A stretch of 64,000 nucleotides of DNA from Phycisphaerae bacterium (GCA_029260075.1 JAJDDY010000056.1:56204-120203); one strand, 5' to 3'. Positions 51,819 through 60,761 are shown, numbered from the stretch's first letter. Notes: generated by a model from the sequence alone, not told the origin. Numbers and translations are program-made.

Positions 51819-52274
51819 CTACTTGGGGAAATTGAACGTGCGGCCTTTCATCACCGGCGCCGTCGCGACGAGGAAGGAGCCGGTCTTGCTCTTGCAGACA
51901 GCCTTGATCGTAGACTTGCCGAACTTGGCGCAGAGTACGGTCTTGCAGGCGGTCGGTGTGGCAGAGCGGGTGTTGAAGTTCTTGTTGGTGTTCTTCGCCC
52001 AACGAGCGACTTGGGCGGACGTGCACGTCTGGACGACGGCGCCCTTATTGATCCAGTTGGCGAAGCTGTTCAGCGTGGTGGGTGTGGGGCGCGCGTGCTT
52101 GGCCGTCCCCTTGGTCTGATTGAACAGGGTCTTGAATGACTGAATCTTGTTGGCGAACGTGCCACTGCAACTCTTGTACCCAGTAGGTACGTTGGTGGTC
52201 GAGGTGCCGCTCTTGGTTGTCCGTCCCGACATGAACGAATGATTTCCGGTACGTCCCTGAAAGTTTGCTGCCAT
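51819..52274 (-). CDS. Small very basic Lys/Thr/Asn-rich protein, unknown function
   Basis: A 151-residue protein. ATG 52274 has GGAGAAG eight bases upstream. The sequence is rich in Lys, Thr, Asn and Ala with few acidic residues (MAANFQGRTGNHSFMSGRTT; SFKTLFNQTKGTAKHARPTP; ARWAKNTNKNFNTRSATPTA; KSTIKAVCKSKTG), and has four scattered cysteines. There is no signal peptide or membrane segment. Charge suggests nucleic-acid or polyanion binding, but no family is recognised. Codons favour AAG, AAC and ACC strongly, which with the good ribosome-binding site hints at high expression. A 678-base spacer lies upstream. Confidence 0.6.
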   Translation of the reverse strand: MAANFQGRTGNHSFMSGRTTKSGTSTTNVPTGYKSCSGTFANKIQSFKTLFNQTKGTAKHARPTPTTLNSFANWINKGAVVQTCTSAQVARWAKNTNKNFNTRSATPTACKTVLCAKFGKSTIKAVCKSKTGSFLVATAPVMKGRTFNFPK

Positions 52275-52952
52275 GATGTACTTCTCCAAAAAGTCCACAG
52301 AATTCGTCGTTTTCCCGACGTGCGGCTTCATCGGAACGGGTACGGTGGCTCTTGAGTTACTGCACGTTGTCTGTGGGTCTATTCGCACGCGAATTGAACA
52401 GCGCGAACGCAAGGCGTCTCGTTGATTCGTTGCACAGGGCGCGACCGCGCGGTGCATGCGTTCGACCAATGAAACACGTTTTTTCCGCCGCAATCGCCGT
52501 ATTATCGTCAATGCGCCGTATCGAGTTCCGCAAGTCGAGTGGCTTGTACGTCATGGGCAAAGCTTAGATTTGCATTGTTCGCGTCACCAAAAAAAATCGG
52601 CAATTTCATCGAAAACATGCGCAGCGCCGAACAAAAACGCGCCACGCCGTCACGCTTTCCGTCGTAATTTTGAACAGGCGCAAACCAAGATCACCACTTT
52701 CGATCGGTCGAGGTCGGCGGCGATAAGCTGCGGATTTCGCCACGCAACGATGGGCTTCGCGCGGAAGCGGCGGGTGTATGCTGCACTGTGTCGCGGAAGA
52801 TGAACTGACGTTGGCGCAACATAGGCAGACGAGCAGTATCAATCAGGAGAATGCGTCGAGAACCCGTCAGCGGCGGTTCCCGCTCGCATTTCTTGGACTA
52901 TCGCGGACGGCGTGGTTTGAGCGGTCAACGCAAACAACGCGCGATCGCGGCC
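52275..52952. other. Long leader/intergenic region upstream of the basic protein
   Basis: 678 bases, more AT-rich than average, with several short A or T tracts (for example near 52478 and 52587). No repeat of families A-D and no convincing gene. It probably carries the promoter of the basic protein gene. Confidence 0.4.
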
Positions 52953-53528
52953 TCACGTGTCCTCGTTAAGGTCTGCTTGTTCCCTTAGCTGCTTCATGCC
53001 CTCGAACAACCGCGACTTCACCACCGATTCAGTGAGATCGAGCACCTCTGCGATCTCCGCACGACCAAGCCCCTCAACGTATCGAAGACGCAAGACCTCT
53101 CGTTGCGACTCCGGAAGGCCCTGCACGATCTCTCCAAGCCGCGATTGCCGCTCGTGGCGAACCAGCTTGGTCAACTGTCCGGTCAGTTGTTCGAGGACCT
53201 GCGATGCGGCGGGAAGTCCGTCACCGTCGGTGCGGCGGGCGCGACTTCGCAGAAGGTTGAAACAGTGGTTGCGTGCAAGCCTGTAGACCCACGGTCGAAA
53301 CGAGTCGGGGACCGTCTTGCTCGCGAGTACCTTGTAGCAGACATCCTGCACCGCATCCTCAGCCTCTTCGATGCGGTTGAGGTACCCCCAGCAGAACCGC
53401 ACCAGCGCGTCACGGTACAGGCGATCGAGCAACACACCCGCAGCCGGATTGCCATCCCGAAGGCGGGCGATCAGTTCCGGAGTCATGTCCTCCGTAGCGT
53501 GTTGAGCGTCTGTTTCGTTTGATTCCAT
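52953..53528 (-). CDS. ECF-type sigma-70 family RNA polymerase sigma factor
   Basis: A 191-residue protein. Region 2: LYRDALVRFCWGYLNRIEEA, EDAVQDVCYKVLA and SFRPWVYRLARNHCFNLLRS. Region 4: LPESQREVLRLRYVEGLGRA, EIAEVLDLTESVVKSRLFEG. The two-domain layout without region 1 or 3 is that of ECF factors. It has no dedicated transmembrane anti-sigma gene next to it; instead the upstream gene on the same strand is a Ser/Thr kinase with a zinc-finger-like N-terminus. Sigma/kinase pairs of this kind are frequent in planctomycetes, and regulation of this factor by that kinase is inferred. Confidence 0.9.
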   Translation of the reverse strand: MESNETDAQHATEDMTPELIARLRDGNPAAGVLLDRLYRDALVRFCWGYLNRIEEAEDAVQDVCYKVLASKTVPDSFRPWVYRLARNHCFNLLRSRARRTDGDGLPAASQVLEQLTGQLTKLVRHERQSRLGEIVQGLPESQREVLRLRYVEGLGRAEIAEVLDLTESVVKSRLFEGMKQLREQADLNEDT

Positions 53529-53577
53529 ACGCGCCGCCTAGCGCTTTGTCACGGCTCAAGTGATGGGTTCGTCCGAA

Positions 53578-53658
53578 CCGAGCCGCGACCGTGAGGGAGC
53601 GTTCTTAGGGTGTCGCGACCGGTTTTCATACATCCGCTTCCTTACGGTCGCGGCTCGG
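53578..53658. repeat. Family A palindromic repeat
   Basis: Left arm 53578-53601 (CCGAGCCGCGACCGTGAGGG...) and right arm 53634-53658 (CCGCTTCCTTACGGTCGCGG...) with the loop GTGTCGCGACCGG also seen in the 24700 copy. It lies between the kinase stop and the sigma factor start. Confidence 0.85.
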
Positions 53659-53753
53659 TAAACCCGTCATTCTAGCTGTGACAGAGCAGTAGCTTTTCGT
53701 CCCGGACTCGCGTTGTCGTCTAGCCCGACGCCAGGGTCGTGCGGAATGGGGCG

Positions 53754-55514
53754 TTAGTCAACGCCGGGGCGTCGGACACCCGTCTCTATTGGCGACGAAG
53801 GCAACGTACCGCTCTGGCTGGATCCTAGTTGTTCGAGCTCGGTTTTCAAAGCGGCAAGGCGGCGAGCGTCGTCCCAGACATCGGTGTAGAGTTCGATCAG
53901 CCCCTCCAGCGCAGCACTCCGCGTTTGTCGCCATTTCGCGGGCTCTGCCGAGGTGAGCTCTAGTGACGCAAGAAAGTACGACTCCGCTTCGTTGTAATCT
54001 TGCTCGGTCGAGTTGTCGCGTTGTACGAGAAGACGCCCCAGACCCGCTAATGCCGCGCTCCTCGTAGCCACCCACTTGTTGGGTTCCGTAGCGGTAAGTG
54101 CCGCGGTTTCCGAGTAGTAGGACTGGGCTTCGTCGTAATCGCTCTTCGTCGGATTTTCCCGCATGACGAGAAGATCCCCCAGCCGCGCAAGCAGCGGAAC
54201 GATTTTTGGCGACAACTCCTGGCGTCGAAACGTTTCCAAGGCGGATTCGTACAAGGGCTTGGCCCGGTCATATCGTCCGTCACGAAACCAAACGTCGGCG
54301 ATCTCCTGCTTGAGGATGGCCTCACGCCGTTCGAGGAGTTCCTGATCTCGGATGATGCTGTTCATTTGATCCACGCGCTGCAAGTCCAGCCAGATGCGTC
54401 CCCCCGCGATCATCAGGATCGACGCAACCGAAAACATGACAGAGAACCGGTGGCGGAGGATCCATTTTCTGACCTGGTAAATGCCGCGACCCCGCCGGGC
54501 AAGAACCGGTTCGTCCGCGAGAAAACGTCCGATGTCCTCGCCGAACGCCAAGGCGCTTTGATACCGGCGCCCTCGCTCTTTCTCCAATGCTTTGAGTGCG
54601 ATCGTATCGAGGTCGCCGCGCAGTGAGCGATCAATGGTCGACGGGCGGGCGGACGGCTCTTCGCAGATCACGCGAACCGCGCGGTGGAGCGCCGCCCGCT
54701 TCACCGTGTAGGGTAGGCGGTCGGTGATCAGTTCGTAGAAAATGACGCCGAGCGAGTACACGTCGCTACGCACGTCGATTTCGTCCGGACTCCCTCGCGC
54801 CTCCTCCGGGCTCATGTACGGCAGCGTGCCCATCAACCGACCGATGTCGGCAATGATGGTCGTAACCGCCACATCAGGATCGGTGATGCGGGCCAACCCG
54901 AAATCGAGAATCTTGGGGTTGCCGTCCGCATCGACGAGGATATTGCTGGGTTTGAGGTCACGGTGGATCACGCCGCGCTGGTGGGCGTAGTAAATCGCGT
55001 CGCATATCTTTCGAAACAGTTCCAGTCGGTCGCGTATCGGCGTATTCCGTTCTCGGACGTAGGTGTTAAGAGGAACGCCGCGCACCAATTCCATCGCGAA
55101 GAAATCTTGACCATTCGTGGTGCGCCCCGCTTCGTAGATGGCCGCGATCGCAGGGTGTCTGAGGCGACCTAGGATTTGGGCCTCACGCTTGAATAGACGG
55201 ATGCGGTACTCGTCCGCCGTCGGACCGCCCTTAACAACCTTGATCGCCACGGAACGTCGGGGTGATTGCTGAACACCTTCGTAAACGACGCCCATTCCGC
55301 CGACTCCCAGGCGGCGCTCCACCACATATTCGCCAATTCGCTCCGGCAACGGAGGCGTCGCCGGTTTGCTGGCCAGTGTGACCGCATCTACACCGGAGCG
55401 AAACGAGCTAGCCCGCTGCTGGCATACCTCGCACTCGCCGAGGTGCGCCTGCACCTCCGGGGCGTTTCGGTCCAAACCGCTCCAAAGCTCCTCTTCTGTA
55501 AGGGTACACGCCAT
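53754..55514 (-). CDS. Transmembrane Ser/Thr protein kinase with anti-sigma-like zinc finger and TPR-like sensor
   Basis: 586 residues from ATG 55514. N-terminus: a short HxxxCxxC motif (HLGECEVCQQ) like anti-sigma zinc fingers. Kinase domain, residues about 60-330: GVGGMGVVYEG (P-loop), AIKVVKGG (catalytic Lys), VIHRDLKPSNILVDADG (catalytic loop), ILDFGLARI, YMSPEEARG, SDVYSLGVIFYELIT. One transmembrane helix, FSVMFSVASILMIAGGRIWL, follows, then an outside region with three TPR-like repeats (two with SYYSETAALTATEPNKW or SYFLASLELTSAEPAKW). This is the usual PknB-type layout of planctomycetes. The ligand and targets are unknown; the ECF factor downstream is a candidate target. Confidence 0.88.
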   Translation of the reverse strand: MACTLTEEELWSGLDRNAPEVQAHLGECEVCQQRASSFRSGVDAVTLASKPATPPLPERIGEYVVERRLGVGGMGVVYEGVQQSPRRSVAIKVVKGGPTADEYRIRLFKREAQILGRLRHPAIAAIYEAGRTTNGQDFFAMELVRGVPLNTYVRERNTPIRDRLELFRKICDAIYYAHQRGVIHRDLKPSNILVDADGNPKILDFGLARITDPDVAVTTIIADIGRLMGTLPYMSPEEARGSPDEIDVRSDVYSLGVIFYELITDRLPYTVKRAALHRAVRVICEEPSARPSTIDRSLRGDLDTIALKALEKERGRRYQSALAFGEDIGRFLADEPVLARRGRGIYQVRKWILRHRFSVMFSVASILMIAGGRIWLDLQRVDQMNSIIRDQELLERREAILKQEIADVWFRDGRYDRAKPLYESALETFRRQELSPKIVPLLARLGDLLVMRENPTKSDYDEAQSYYSETAALTATEPNKWVATRSAALAGLGRLLVQRDNSTEQDYNEAESYFLASLELTSAEPAKWRQTRSAALEGLIELYTDVWDDARRLAALKTELEQLGSSQSGTLPSSPIETGVRRPGVD

Positions 55515-55933
55515 GGGATCGCCAGGTGTCTCGAGGGCCAAGAGGCAGCCGGGGGGCAATTGGGAACACGTCCTACGGTCCCCGTATTCCGAAGCCTCAC
55601 TCGATCATATCGCCCCGCCGGACCCTGGGAGACGAGATTTTGACGTGATCCCGATTTTTTTTCCGTCGCCGAGGGTGCAGCGGTGTCTAAATGGTTGGTG
55701 GACGTACCGTCGAGTTGATGCTGTACGACGCGACCCTCGGCGATTCCGGTGGGCGGCTGGCGTCGGCGGCGTTCGATGGGATCGAGAACCGGCGGTTTCG
55801 GGTGCTCTTGCGGGTGTTGCCGCTGCTGGCTAGCATGGATGGCTGTGTCAGCTTCGTATGAAGTGTGAATGGAATACGTGCTGTTTCGGCACGAAGAGTT
55901 CATTAGCGTTACCATATTGGGAGAAACGTGGTC
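55515..55933. other. Intergenic region between divergent kinase and pilin genes
   Basis: 419 bases. No listed repeat and no convincing gene. GGGAGA at 55919-55924 is the ribosome-binding site of the pilin-like gene. Confidence 0.4.
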
Positions 55934-57130
55934 ATGTTTAGATCTAACTGGCGATCGAGGTCGACGAGGTCGGCGTTTACGCTGATCGAGTTGCTCGTGG
56001 TTATCGCGATCATCGCGCTGCTTATCTCGATCCTGCTTCCGTCGCTCGACGCGGCGCGTCAGCAGTCGAAGAAGTCGACGTGTCTGGCCCACATCAAGGC
56101 CATTGCTACGAGTAGCCGGGTTTATGAAGCTGACGATCGATCGGGCTGGGGTATTCCTGTCCATCCGCTACAGTTCCGCCAGTGCTTGGAGCAGGAAGCC
56201 GGAAGTACGCTCTGTGGCTCGCCGGCGTTTGTCGGTGCCTACGAGTGGGGCGGCAAGAGTGGAATCGGCAGCGCATATTTCGCCACCCAGGGGCCGGCGA
56301 ATGAGTCGGTTTCGTGTCCTGTGGGCCCGGATGCTAATCCACTGGATAGCAAGTACGGGACGAAATCCGGATTCGGTCCAGGAACCCGTCCAATGAACGA
56401 CATTCTGTATCCCGGCGGTTTCAAGGACAATCTCTACCCTCGTTACGACCGCGTCGGTGCGCGTCGCGACACCGAAATGGATTTGGACCTCTTCAAATGT
56501 CCCGGCGACGACGGACCGCCCCGAGGTGGCCACTGCAAGTGTTGGACCGAGCATGACGAGCGGTCTTCGTATGATCACTTCGGCACCAGTTACGCCGCGA
56601 ACATCTTTATGGTTGTCTCCAACGGCGGGTGTCTTGATAGAACGTGCGAACGCTTTACCCAGAATGAGATTGGCAGTAACTCACCATACATGCGGCCGAT
56701 TTCTCGCGTTCCTACTCCGTCGCGAACGTTGTACTACGAAGAAAACATCGGACGCTGGGCATGGGCCGCTAGGAACGAACTCGCGTTTTGTGACTTCGTC
56801 GGTCAGGGCGTCGATCCCGGTCCGACCAAGGTCATTCGCGGCTGGCACACCAAAGACTGGACATTCAATCGCGCATTCGTCGATGCCCACGCAGAAACGC
56901 AGAAGATTTACATCGAGGGCAGTGAAGACTCTGAGGGCTACGCAAACCATTACCGCTCCGAAGTGTTGTCCGCCGGTATCGACTTGGTAGATGATGATCG
57001 CAGGTGCATTACGGTTCGCGGCGACGGTTGGCAGAAAGATACGCAGCCAGCAGAGCCGATTCCGACGGGCCTGAACGGTCCGGGCGTCGGTCGTCCTTCA
57101 TACGAGAACTGCGTCGGTGCGGCCCAGTAA
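55934..57130 (+). CDS. Type IV pilin-like (type II secretion pseudopilin) secreted protein
   Basis: A 398-residue protein with a prepilin N-terminus: RSAFTLIELLVVIAIIALLI followed by SILLPSL, giving the Phe methylation site and Glu5 of class III-like pseudopilins. After it come residues typical of planctomycete pilin-like proteins (ARQQSKKSTCLAHIKAIATS), a variable Cys-containing globular domain, and near the end AFVDAHAETQ, the F-x-D-x-H motif of the DUF1559-like group. ATG 55934 with GGGAGA nine bases upstream is preferred over GTG 55928. No pilin peptidase or secretion ATPase gene is nearby. A strong terminator follows the stop at about 30 bases. Confidence 0.85.
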   Translation: MFRSNWRSRSTRSAFTLIELLVVIAIIALLISILLPSLDAARQQSKKSTCLAHIKAIATSSRVYEADDRSGWGIPVHPLQFRQCLEQEAGSTLCGSPAFVGAYEWGGKSGIGSAYFATQGPANESVSCPVGPDANPLDSKYGTKSGFGPGTRPMNDILYPGGFKDNLYPRYDRVGARRDTEMDLDLFKCPGDDGPPRGGHCKCWTEHDERSSYDHFGTSYAANIFMVVSNGGCLDRTCERFTQNEIGSNSPYMRPISRVPTPSRTLYYEENIGRWAWAARNELAFCDFVGQGVDPGPTKVIRGWHTKDWTFNRAFVDAHAETQKIYIEGSEDSEGYANHYRSEVLSAGIDLVDDDRRCITVRGDGWQKDTQPAEPIPTGLNGPGVGRPSYENCVGAAQ

Positions 57131-57159
57131 CGGCTCGCTGATTCATTCGGACTACATCT

Positions 57160-57192
57160 ACGCCGCCGGCGACCATCGCCGGCGGCGTTTTT
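57160..57192 (+). terminator. Rho-independent terminator of the pilin-like gene
   Basis: Perfect 13-bp GC-rich stem ACGCCGCCGGCGA / TCGCCGGCGGCGT with a CCA loop, followed by five T (57188-57192). It lies 30 bases after the stop codon. Confidence 0.9.
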
Positions 57193-57311
57193 GTTGGCGC
57201 GTGCGCGGAAAACGTGCTCTGCATCGGCGTGCGCGGAATGACGTCTTGCAAGTATCGAGCGGAATCTCAGGCCTCTTTGTGCGCAGCGATGGGACGCGAC
57301 TACGACTAAAA

Positions 57312-57440
57312 GCGTGCCTAAGAACTCTCTTTCAGAGCCGCGCCCGTAAGGAAGCGGACGTTCGAAAGCAGGTGGCGACAGCGTGAAAACACTCCCTTAC
57401 GGTCGCGGCTCGGTTCGAAGCAACCCTTTTTGAACACTCT
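57312..57440. repeat. Family A repeat with degraded outer stem
   Basis: Left arm from 57335 (GAGCCGCGCCCGTAAGGAAG) and right arm to 57413 (ACTCCCTTACGGTCGCGGCT...). Outer flanks GCGTGCCTAAGAAC (57312) and CCTTTTTGAACACTC (to about 57440) match the outer stem of the 20533 element. It lies just downstream of mutL's stop. Confidence 0.8.
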
Positions 57441-57457
57441 CCAAGACGTCGCGTCGT

Positions 57458-59380
57458 TCAGGTGCGGTGAAACTGGCGGTCGAGATCGGCGCGCGAAAGG
57501 CGAAGCATGGTCGGTCGTCCGTGCGGGCAACTACTCGGTTGGTCGAGGTACTCGCGCTTGGCGAACAAGGCGTCGATTTCCGGTCGTGTGAGCGGATCGC
57601 CGGCTTTGACCGCTGCCTTGCACGCCATCATGCTGAGCACGCCATCGAGGACCATGTCGGGTGTGGTGGCGGTCGTCCGGCTGGCGAGAACATCGAGCAA
57701 GTCGCGCATGAAGCCAACCACGTCCGTATCTTTGAGTAACGCAGGGAAACTATGGATGGCTACGCTGTCGTCACCGAACGGGGTCAATTCTATGCCGAGG
57801 CGGGCCAGCAGGTCGGCTTCTTGCTCCAGATGATCGGCTTGGAGCCGCGTGACCGGCACGGTCTCAGGCAGTAGAAGCCGTTGCGATTCCAGCGGACCGG
57901 ATGTGATCCGTGCACGAAACTGTTCGTACAACACCCGCTCGTGCAACGCATGTTGGTCCACAATCACGATGCCATCGTCGGTTTCAGCCACAAGGTACAA
58001 GTTGTGCATCTGAATGGCCCGCGTTTCGGAATCGCCGATACCACCGCCCACCCGATCGGACGAAGTATGGCTCGCCGTCGTTGATACCAACTCGGTTTCG
58101 CTGGGCCGGTCCGTCTCTTGGTGTATTCGAGCGTCTCGTTCCGACCCCTCCGCGCCCGGTGTATTACGTCGAGCGTCATACAACGCTCGCCATGAAGCTA
58201 ACGCGTCCTGCGGCGCGTTCGGCGCCACGGCACCCGCTTTATCGACAGCACGTTGACCATAGCTACCCGGCCCGATCGGCGTGGCGCTCTTCAGTAGTGA
58301 CGCCATCTCGTTGCGCACGCGATGTTGTTGCTCGTCGGACACCGCAGCGGCCGCACGGTTCGTGCGCAGTGCAGGGGTCAGGTCCGCCCGGTGAAAAGTC
58401 TCGCGCATAGCGCTCAGCACTTGCGAGTGAATCAGGTTGGGATCAGCCCAGCGTACTTCGGTTTTCGTTGGATGCACGTTCACGTCGACCTGTCGCGGAT
58501 CGACGGTAAGAAACAGGAAGACCACCCCGTGACGGTTCGGTTCCATGAGCCCGCGATACGACTCCTTGATCGCATGCAGAACGAATCGATCGCGGATCGG
58601 GCGTCCGTTGACGAAGGCGTATTGCCACTGCGCCGTCGCGCGCGACTGCGCGGGCGGTGCGACGTAGGCTTCCAGACCAATACCGCGCTCCTCGCGCTGA
58701 ACCGTCAGAAGCGACGACACCAATTCCGGCCCGTACATTTTCGCGATGCGGTCAAGATAGGTCTTGGCCACCGGCAGTTTCTGCGTGACACGGCCATTGT
58801 TGGTCAACTCGAACGCAATGTGTGGTTGGGGCAGCGCTACGCGCGTGAGCTGATCGTTGATCCGCCCAACCTCCGTCGACGCGGCGCGCAAGAACTTTCG
58901 CCGCGCGGGCACGTTGAAGAACAGATCGCGAACTTCGACCGTGGTCCCCACAGGACAACCAGCAGCCGTCGACGATTCGACCTGTTGGGCGGCGACGCAA
59001 AGCTCGTGACCCTCTATCGAATCGATGTGCCTCGTGATGATGCGCAGTTTGGACACCGAAGATATGCTGGCTAGCGCTTCGCCGCGAAAACCTAGTGTCA
59101 TGATGGAGTAGAGGTCGTCCTCCTCGATCAACTTGCTGGTGGCGTGCGGTGTGACCGCCAAGGGCAAGTCATCTCTGGTCATGCCATGACCATCGTCGGC
59201 GACACGGATGAGTTCTTTCCCGCCGTCGGCAATCGTAATCGAGACCCGCCGAGCGCCGGCGTCGATGGCGTTGTCGAGCAGTTCCTTCACGACACTCGAC
59301 GGACGTTCCACGACCTCTCCGGCGGCGATCTTCTTGACCATCAGGTCGGGCAACACTTGGATTCGATTAAGGAGTGGCAT
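57458..59380 (-). CDS. mutL: DNA mismatch repair protein MutL
   Basis: A 640-residue protein. The GHKL ATPase domain shows IAAGEVVERPSSVVKELLDN, RVADDGHGMTRDDL, HATSKLIEEDDLYSI, MTLGFRGEALASI and FVNGRPIRDRFV. The C-terminal dimerisation domain carries the endonuclease metal motif DQHALHERVLYE, matching DQHA(x)2E(x)4E, plus ACKAAVKAGDP, CPHGRPT and the final FHR, so this MutL should have the latent nicking activity of MutH-less bacteria. A variable linker (residues about 340-440) joins the domains. No mutS is in the window. The nearest upstream neighbour is divergent. Confidence 0.95.
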   Translation of the reverse strand: MPLLNRIQVLPDLMVKKIAAGEVVERPSSVVKELLDNAIDAGARRVSITIADGGKELIRVADDGHGMTRDDLPLAVTPHATSKLIEEDDLYSIMTLGFRGEALASISSVSKLRIITRHIDSIEGHELCVAAQQVESSTAAGCPVGTTVEVRDLFFNVPARRKFLRAASTEVGRINDQLTRVALPQPHIAFELTNNGRVTQKLPVAKTYLDRIAKMYGPELVSSLLTVQREERGIGLEAYVAPPAQSRATAQWQYAFVNGRPIRDRFVLHAIKESYRGLMEPNRHGVVFLFLTVDPRQVDVNVHPTKTEVRWADPNLIHSQVLSAMRETFHRADLTPALRTNRAAAAVSDEQQHRVRNEMASLLKSATPIGPGSYGQRAVDKAGAVAPNAPQDALASWRALYDARRNTPGAEGSERDARIHQETDRPSETELVSTTASHTSSDRVGGGIGDSETRAIQMHNLYLVAETDDGIVIVDQHALHERVLYEQFRARITSGPLESQRLLLPETVPVTRLQADHLEQEADLLARLGIELTPFGDDSVAIHSFPALLKDTDVVGFMRDLLDVLASRTTATTPDMVLDGVLSMMACKAAVKAGDPLTRPEIDALFAKREYLDQPSSCPHGRPTMLRLSRADLDRQFHRT

Positions 59381-59474
59381 GAGCCTCGATTCTCGGGTTC
59401 GTTGTGTCGGGGCGTCGCGGTCGAATGGCTAACAGCCTGTTGAACCTGTATGCGGCTAGCAGTTTGCTGAGCCA

Positions 59475-59503
59475 GTGTGGCACCGACTTCCCGCCGGTGA
59501 TCC
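59475..59503 (-). repeat. Family C repeat, reverse orientation, diverged
   Basis: GTGTGGCACCGACTTCCCGC plus CGGTGATCC: two mismatches from the reverse complement of the 4390 unit. Confidence 0.65.
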
Positions 59504-59648
59504 ATTAGCGATTTCCGCGTCCTGACGGGTACGCGATTCGTGGTCGCGGGCGGGTCCGAAGTGCTTGACTGTCAGCCTCATCCAACAGGTCACTTGCGAA
59601 CAACAGCGCCGACGCGGCACCGTCGAGTATAGTACGACCATCGCAGCC

Positions 59649-59685
59649 GGCCAAGACGCCGCCGGCCGCTGACGGCGTCTTGGCC
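59649..59685. repeat. Perfect 13-bp inverted repeat (GGCCAAGACGCCG)
   Basis: Arms 59649-59661 and 59673-59685 with an 11-base loop that itself begins CCGGCCG. No T-run follows on either side, so a terminator is not supported. Confidence 0.7.
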
Positions 59686-59687
59686 TA

Positions 59688-59716
59688 GTGTGGCACCGGC
59701 TTCCAACCGGTGATCC
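59688..59716 (-). repeat. Family C repeat, reverse orientation
   Basis: GTGTGGCACCGGCTTCCAAC plus CGGTGATCC, one mismatch, immediately after the 13-bp palindrome. Confidence 0.7.
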
Positions 59717-59830
59717 ATCGGCGATTGTTCCCTCATGCAGAGGGGATGCAGCGGGATGCGTTCGCGACACCGGGTGTCGCTTCGGAAACGGCGCTTGGAA
59801 CATCGCGACACGCACGGATAATCGATCAGC

Positions 59831-60655
59831 ATGAACCGACCCATAGTGTACAGAATGTCGTCGCCGCTGGCGGACGTGACCCGCGACACCCATGAGCTTG
59901 TCGCAAGTTACCAGCGAGCGGCGCAAAGCGGCTTCGACGGCGTGGAAATCCTGGTCGATCCATCCGATTACGGGACATTCTCGCCCGCGGTTGTGAAATC
60001 TCTTGAGTCGATGAGCTGGCCGTGGGACGGGCCACCGTGCAACGCCGTGGCTGCATCGTGCCACAGCACCGACGTCAACGCCGCGTGCGCGGAGGTGTTC
60101 GAACTTTTTTCCGTCGCGCAGGCGCTCGGCGCGTCACGCCTGAACCTTTCCCTCCCGCCCGTCACCGGTATCGATTCGCCGTCGACCTTCGCCCGCTATC
60201 AATCCGCCATGAACTACGCCCACGAGTTTCTCTTGCGAATCCGTTTCGACGCGGAGGCCGCCGGCGTCGCCATCGCTTTGGAGGCGTCCTCAGCTGGTTG
60301 TCTGAACTCCCCGGTCGAGCTTCGTGAGTTGCTCAACCAGATGAACTCGCCAGCCGTAGGCGCTTGTCTGGATGCGGGTCGACTCGATCAACCGGGCGAA
60401 CTCGACGACTGGCTTCGCACGCTGACGCACCGCGTCGGCGCGATTCGCCTCACCGACGGCGTGGCGATGCGCGATCACCCGACCCGTAGCGCACCGCCGT
60501 CCGGTACCGACGCAATATCATTCGCCGGAGTCGACGAAATGAAATCGTTGGTTCGCGTGCTGAATGAAATCAACTACGAGGGCCTCGTGATCGCGAGCGA
60601 ACTGGTGGCGGCTGCGGATTGGAACGTATCTTCTACCAAGCGCACGTCCGACTGA
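59831..60655 (+). CDS. Sugar phosphate isomerase/epimerase family TIM-barrel protein
   Basis: A 274-residue protein of the xylose-isomerase-like TIM-barrel (AP endonuclease 2) superfamily: YQRAAQSGFDGVEILVDPSD at strand 1-2, AVAASCHSTDVN, FSVAQALGASRLNLSLPP, AEAAGVAIALEASSAGCLNS (metal-binding Glu region), VGACLDAGRLDQPGELDDWL (Asp-x-Gly), VGAIRLTDGVAMRD (His usual in RVHLKD replaced by Arg-Leu-Thr) and YEGLVIASE at the last strand. Substitutions at some metal positions make activity uncertain. Substrate unknown; the gene is isolated between repeats. Confidence 0.75.
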   Translation: MNRPIVYRMSSPLADVTRDTHELVASYQRAAQSGFDGVEILVDPSDYGTFSPAVVKSLESMSWPWDGPPCNAVAASCHSTDVNAACAEVFELFSVAQALGASRLNLSLPPVTGIDSPSTFARYQSAMNYAHEFLLRIRFDAEAAGVAIALEASSAGCLNSPVELRELLNQMNSPAVGACLDAGRLDQPGELDDWLRTLTHRVGAIRLTDGVAMRDHPTRSAPPSGTDAISFAGVDEMKSLVRVLNEINYEGLVIASELVAAADWNVSSTKRTSD

Positions 60656-60690
60656 TGCCCTGTCAACGGCCCATCGACGAGTTGCGCGGC

Positions 60691-60761
60691 GCATGGCCTT
60701 AGCCGTGGGGGAGTCGAATTGACACCGGTTTCGACTTCCCAATCTCTGACGAGTGGCCCGC
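60691..60761. repeat. Family D composite, partly degraded
   Basis: GCATGGCCTTAGCCGTGGGG, then GAGTCGAATTGACACCGG and the pairing TTCGACTTCCC, ending GAGTGGCCCGCC. It follows the inner-stem pattern of 20356-20390. Confidence 0.65.

Larger units (their letters stand above)
59381..59830. other. Intergenic region between divergent mutL and isomerase-type gene
   Basis: 450 bases containing two family C units and a perfect 13-bp palindrome (59649-59685). No gene is seen. Confidence 0.6.

Noticed and set aside
51231..52139. 302-codon open frame on the plus strand through the pnt/basic-protein gap
   Set aside because: It runs through a family A hairpin and then antisense to the basic protein; composition is not protein-like.
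55388..56164. 258-codon minus-strand frame spanning the kinase/pilin gap
   Set aside because: It overlaps both the kinase N-terminus and the pilin signal in other frames and has low-complexity Arg/Gln-rich translation.
59649..59685. Perfect palindrome as a transcription terminator
   Set aside because: It sits upstream of both divergent neighbours and has no T-run on either strand.
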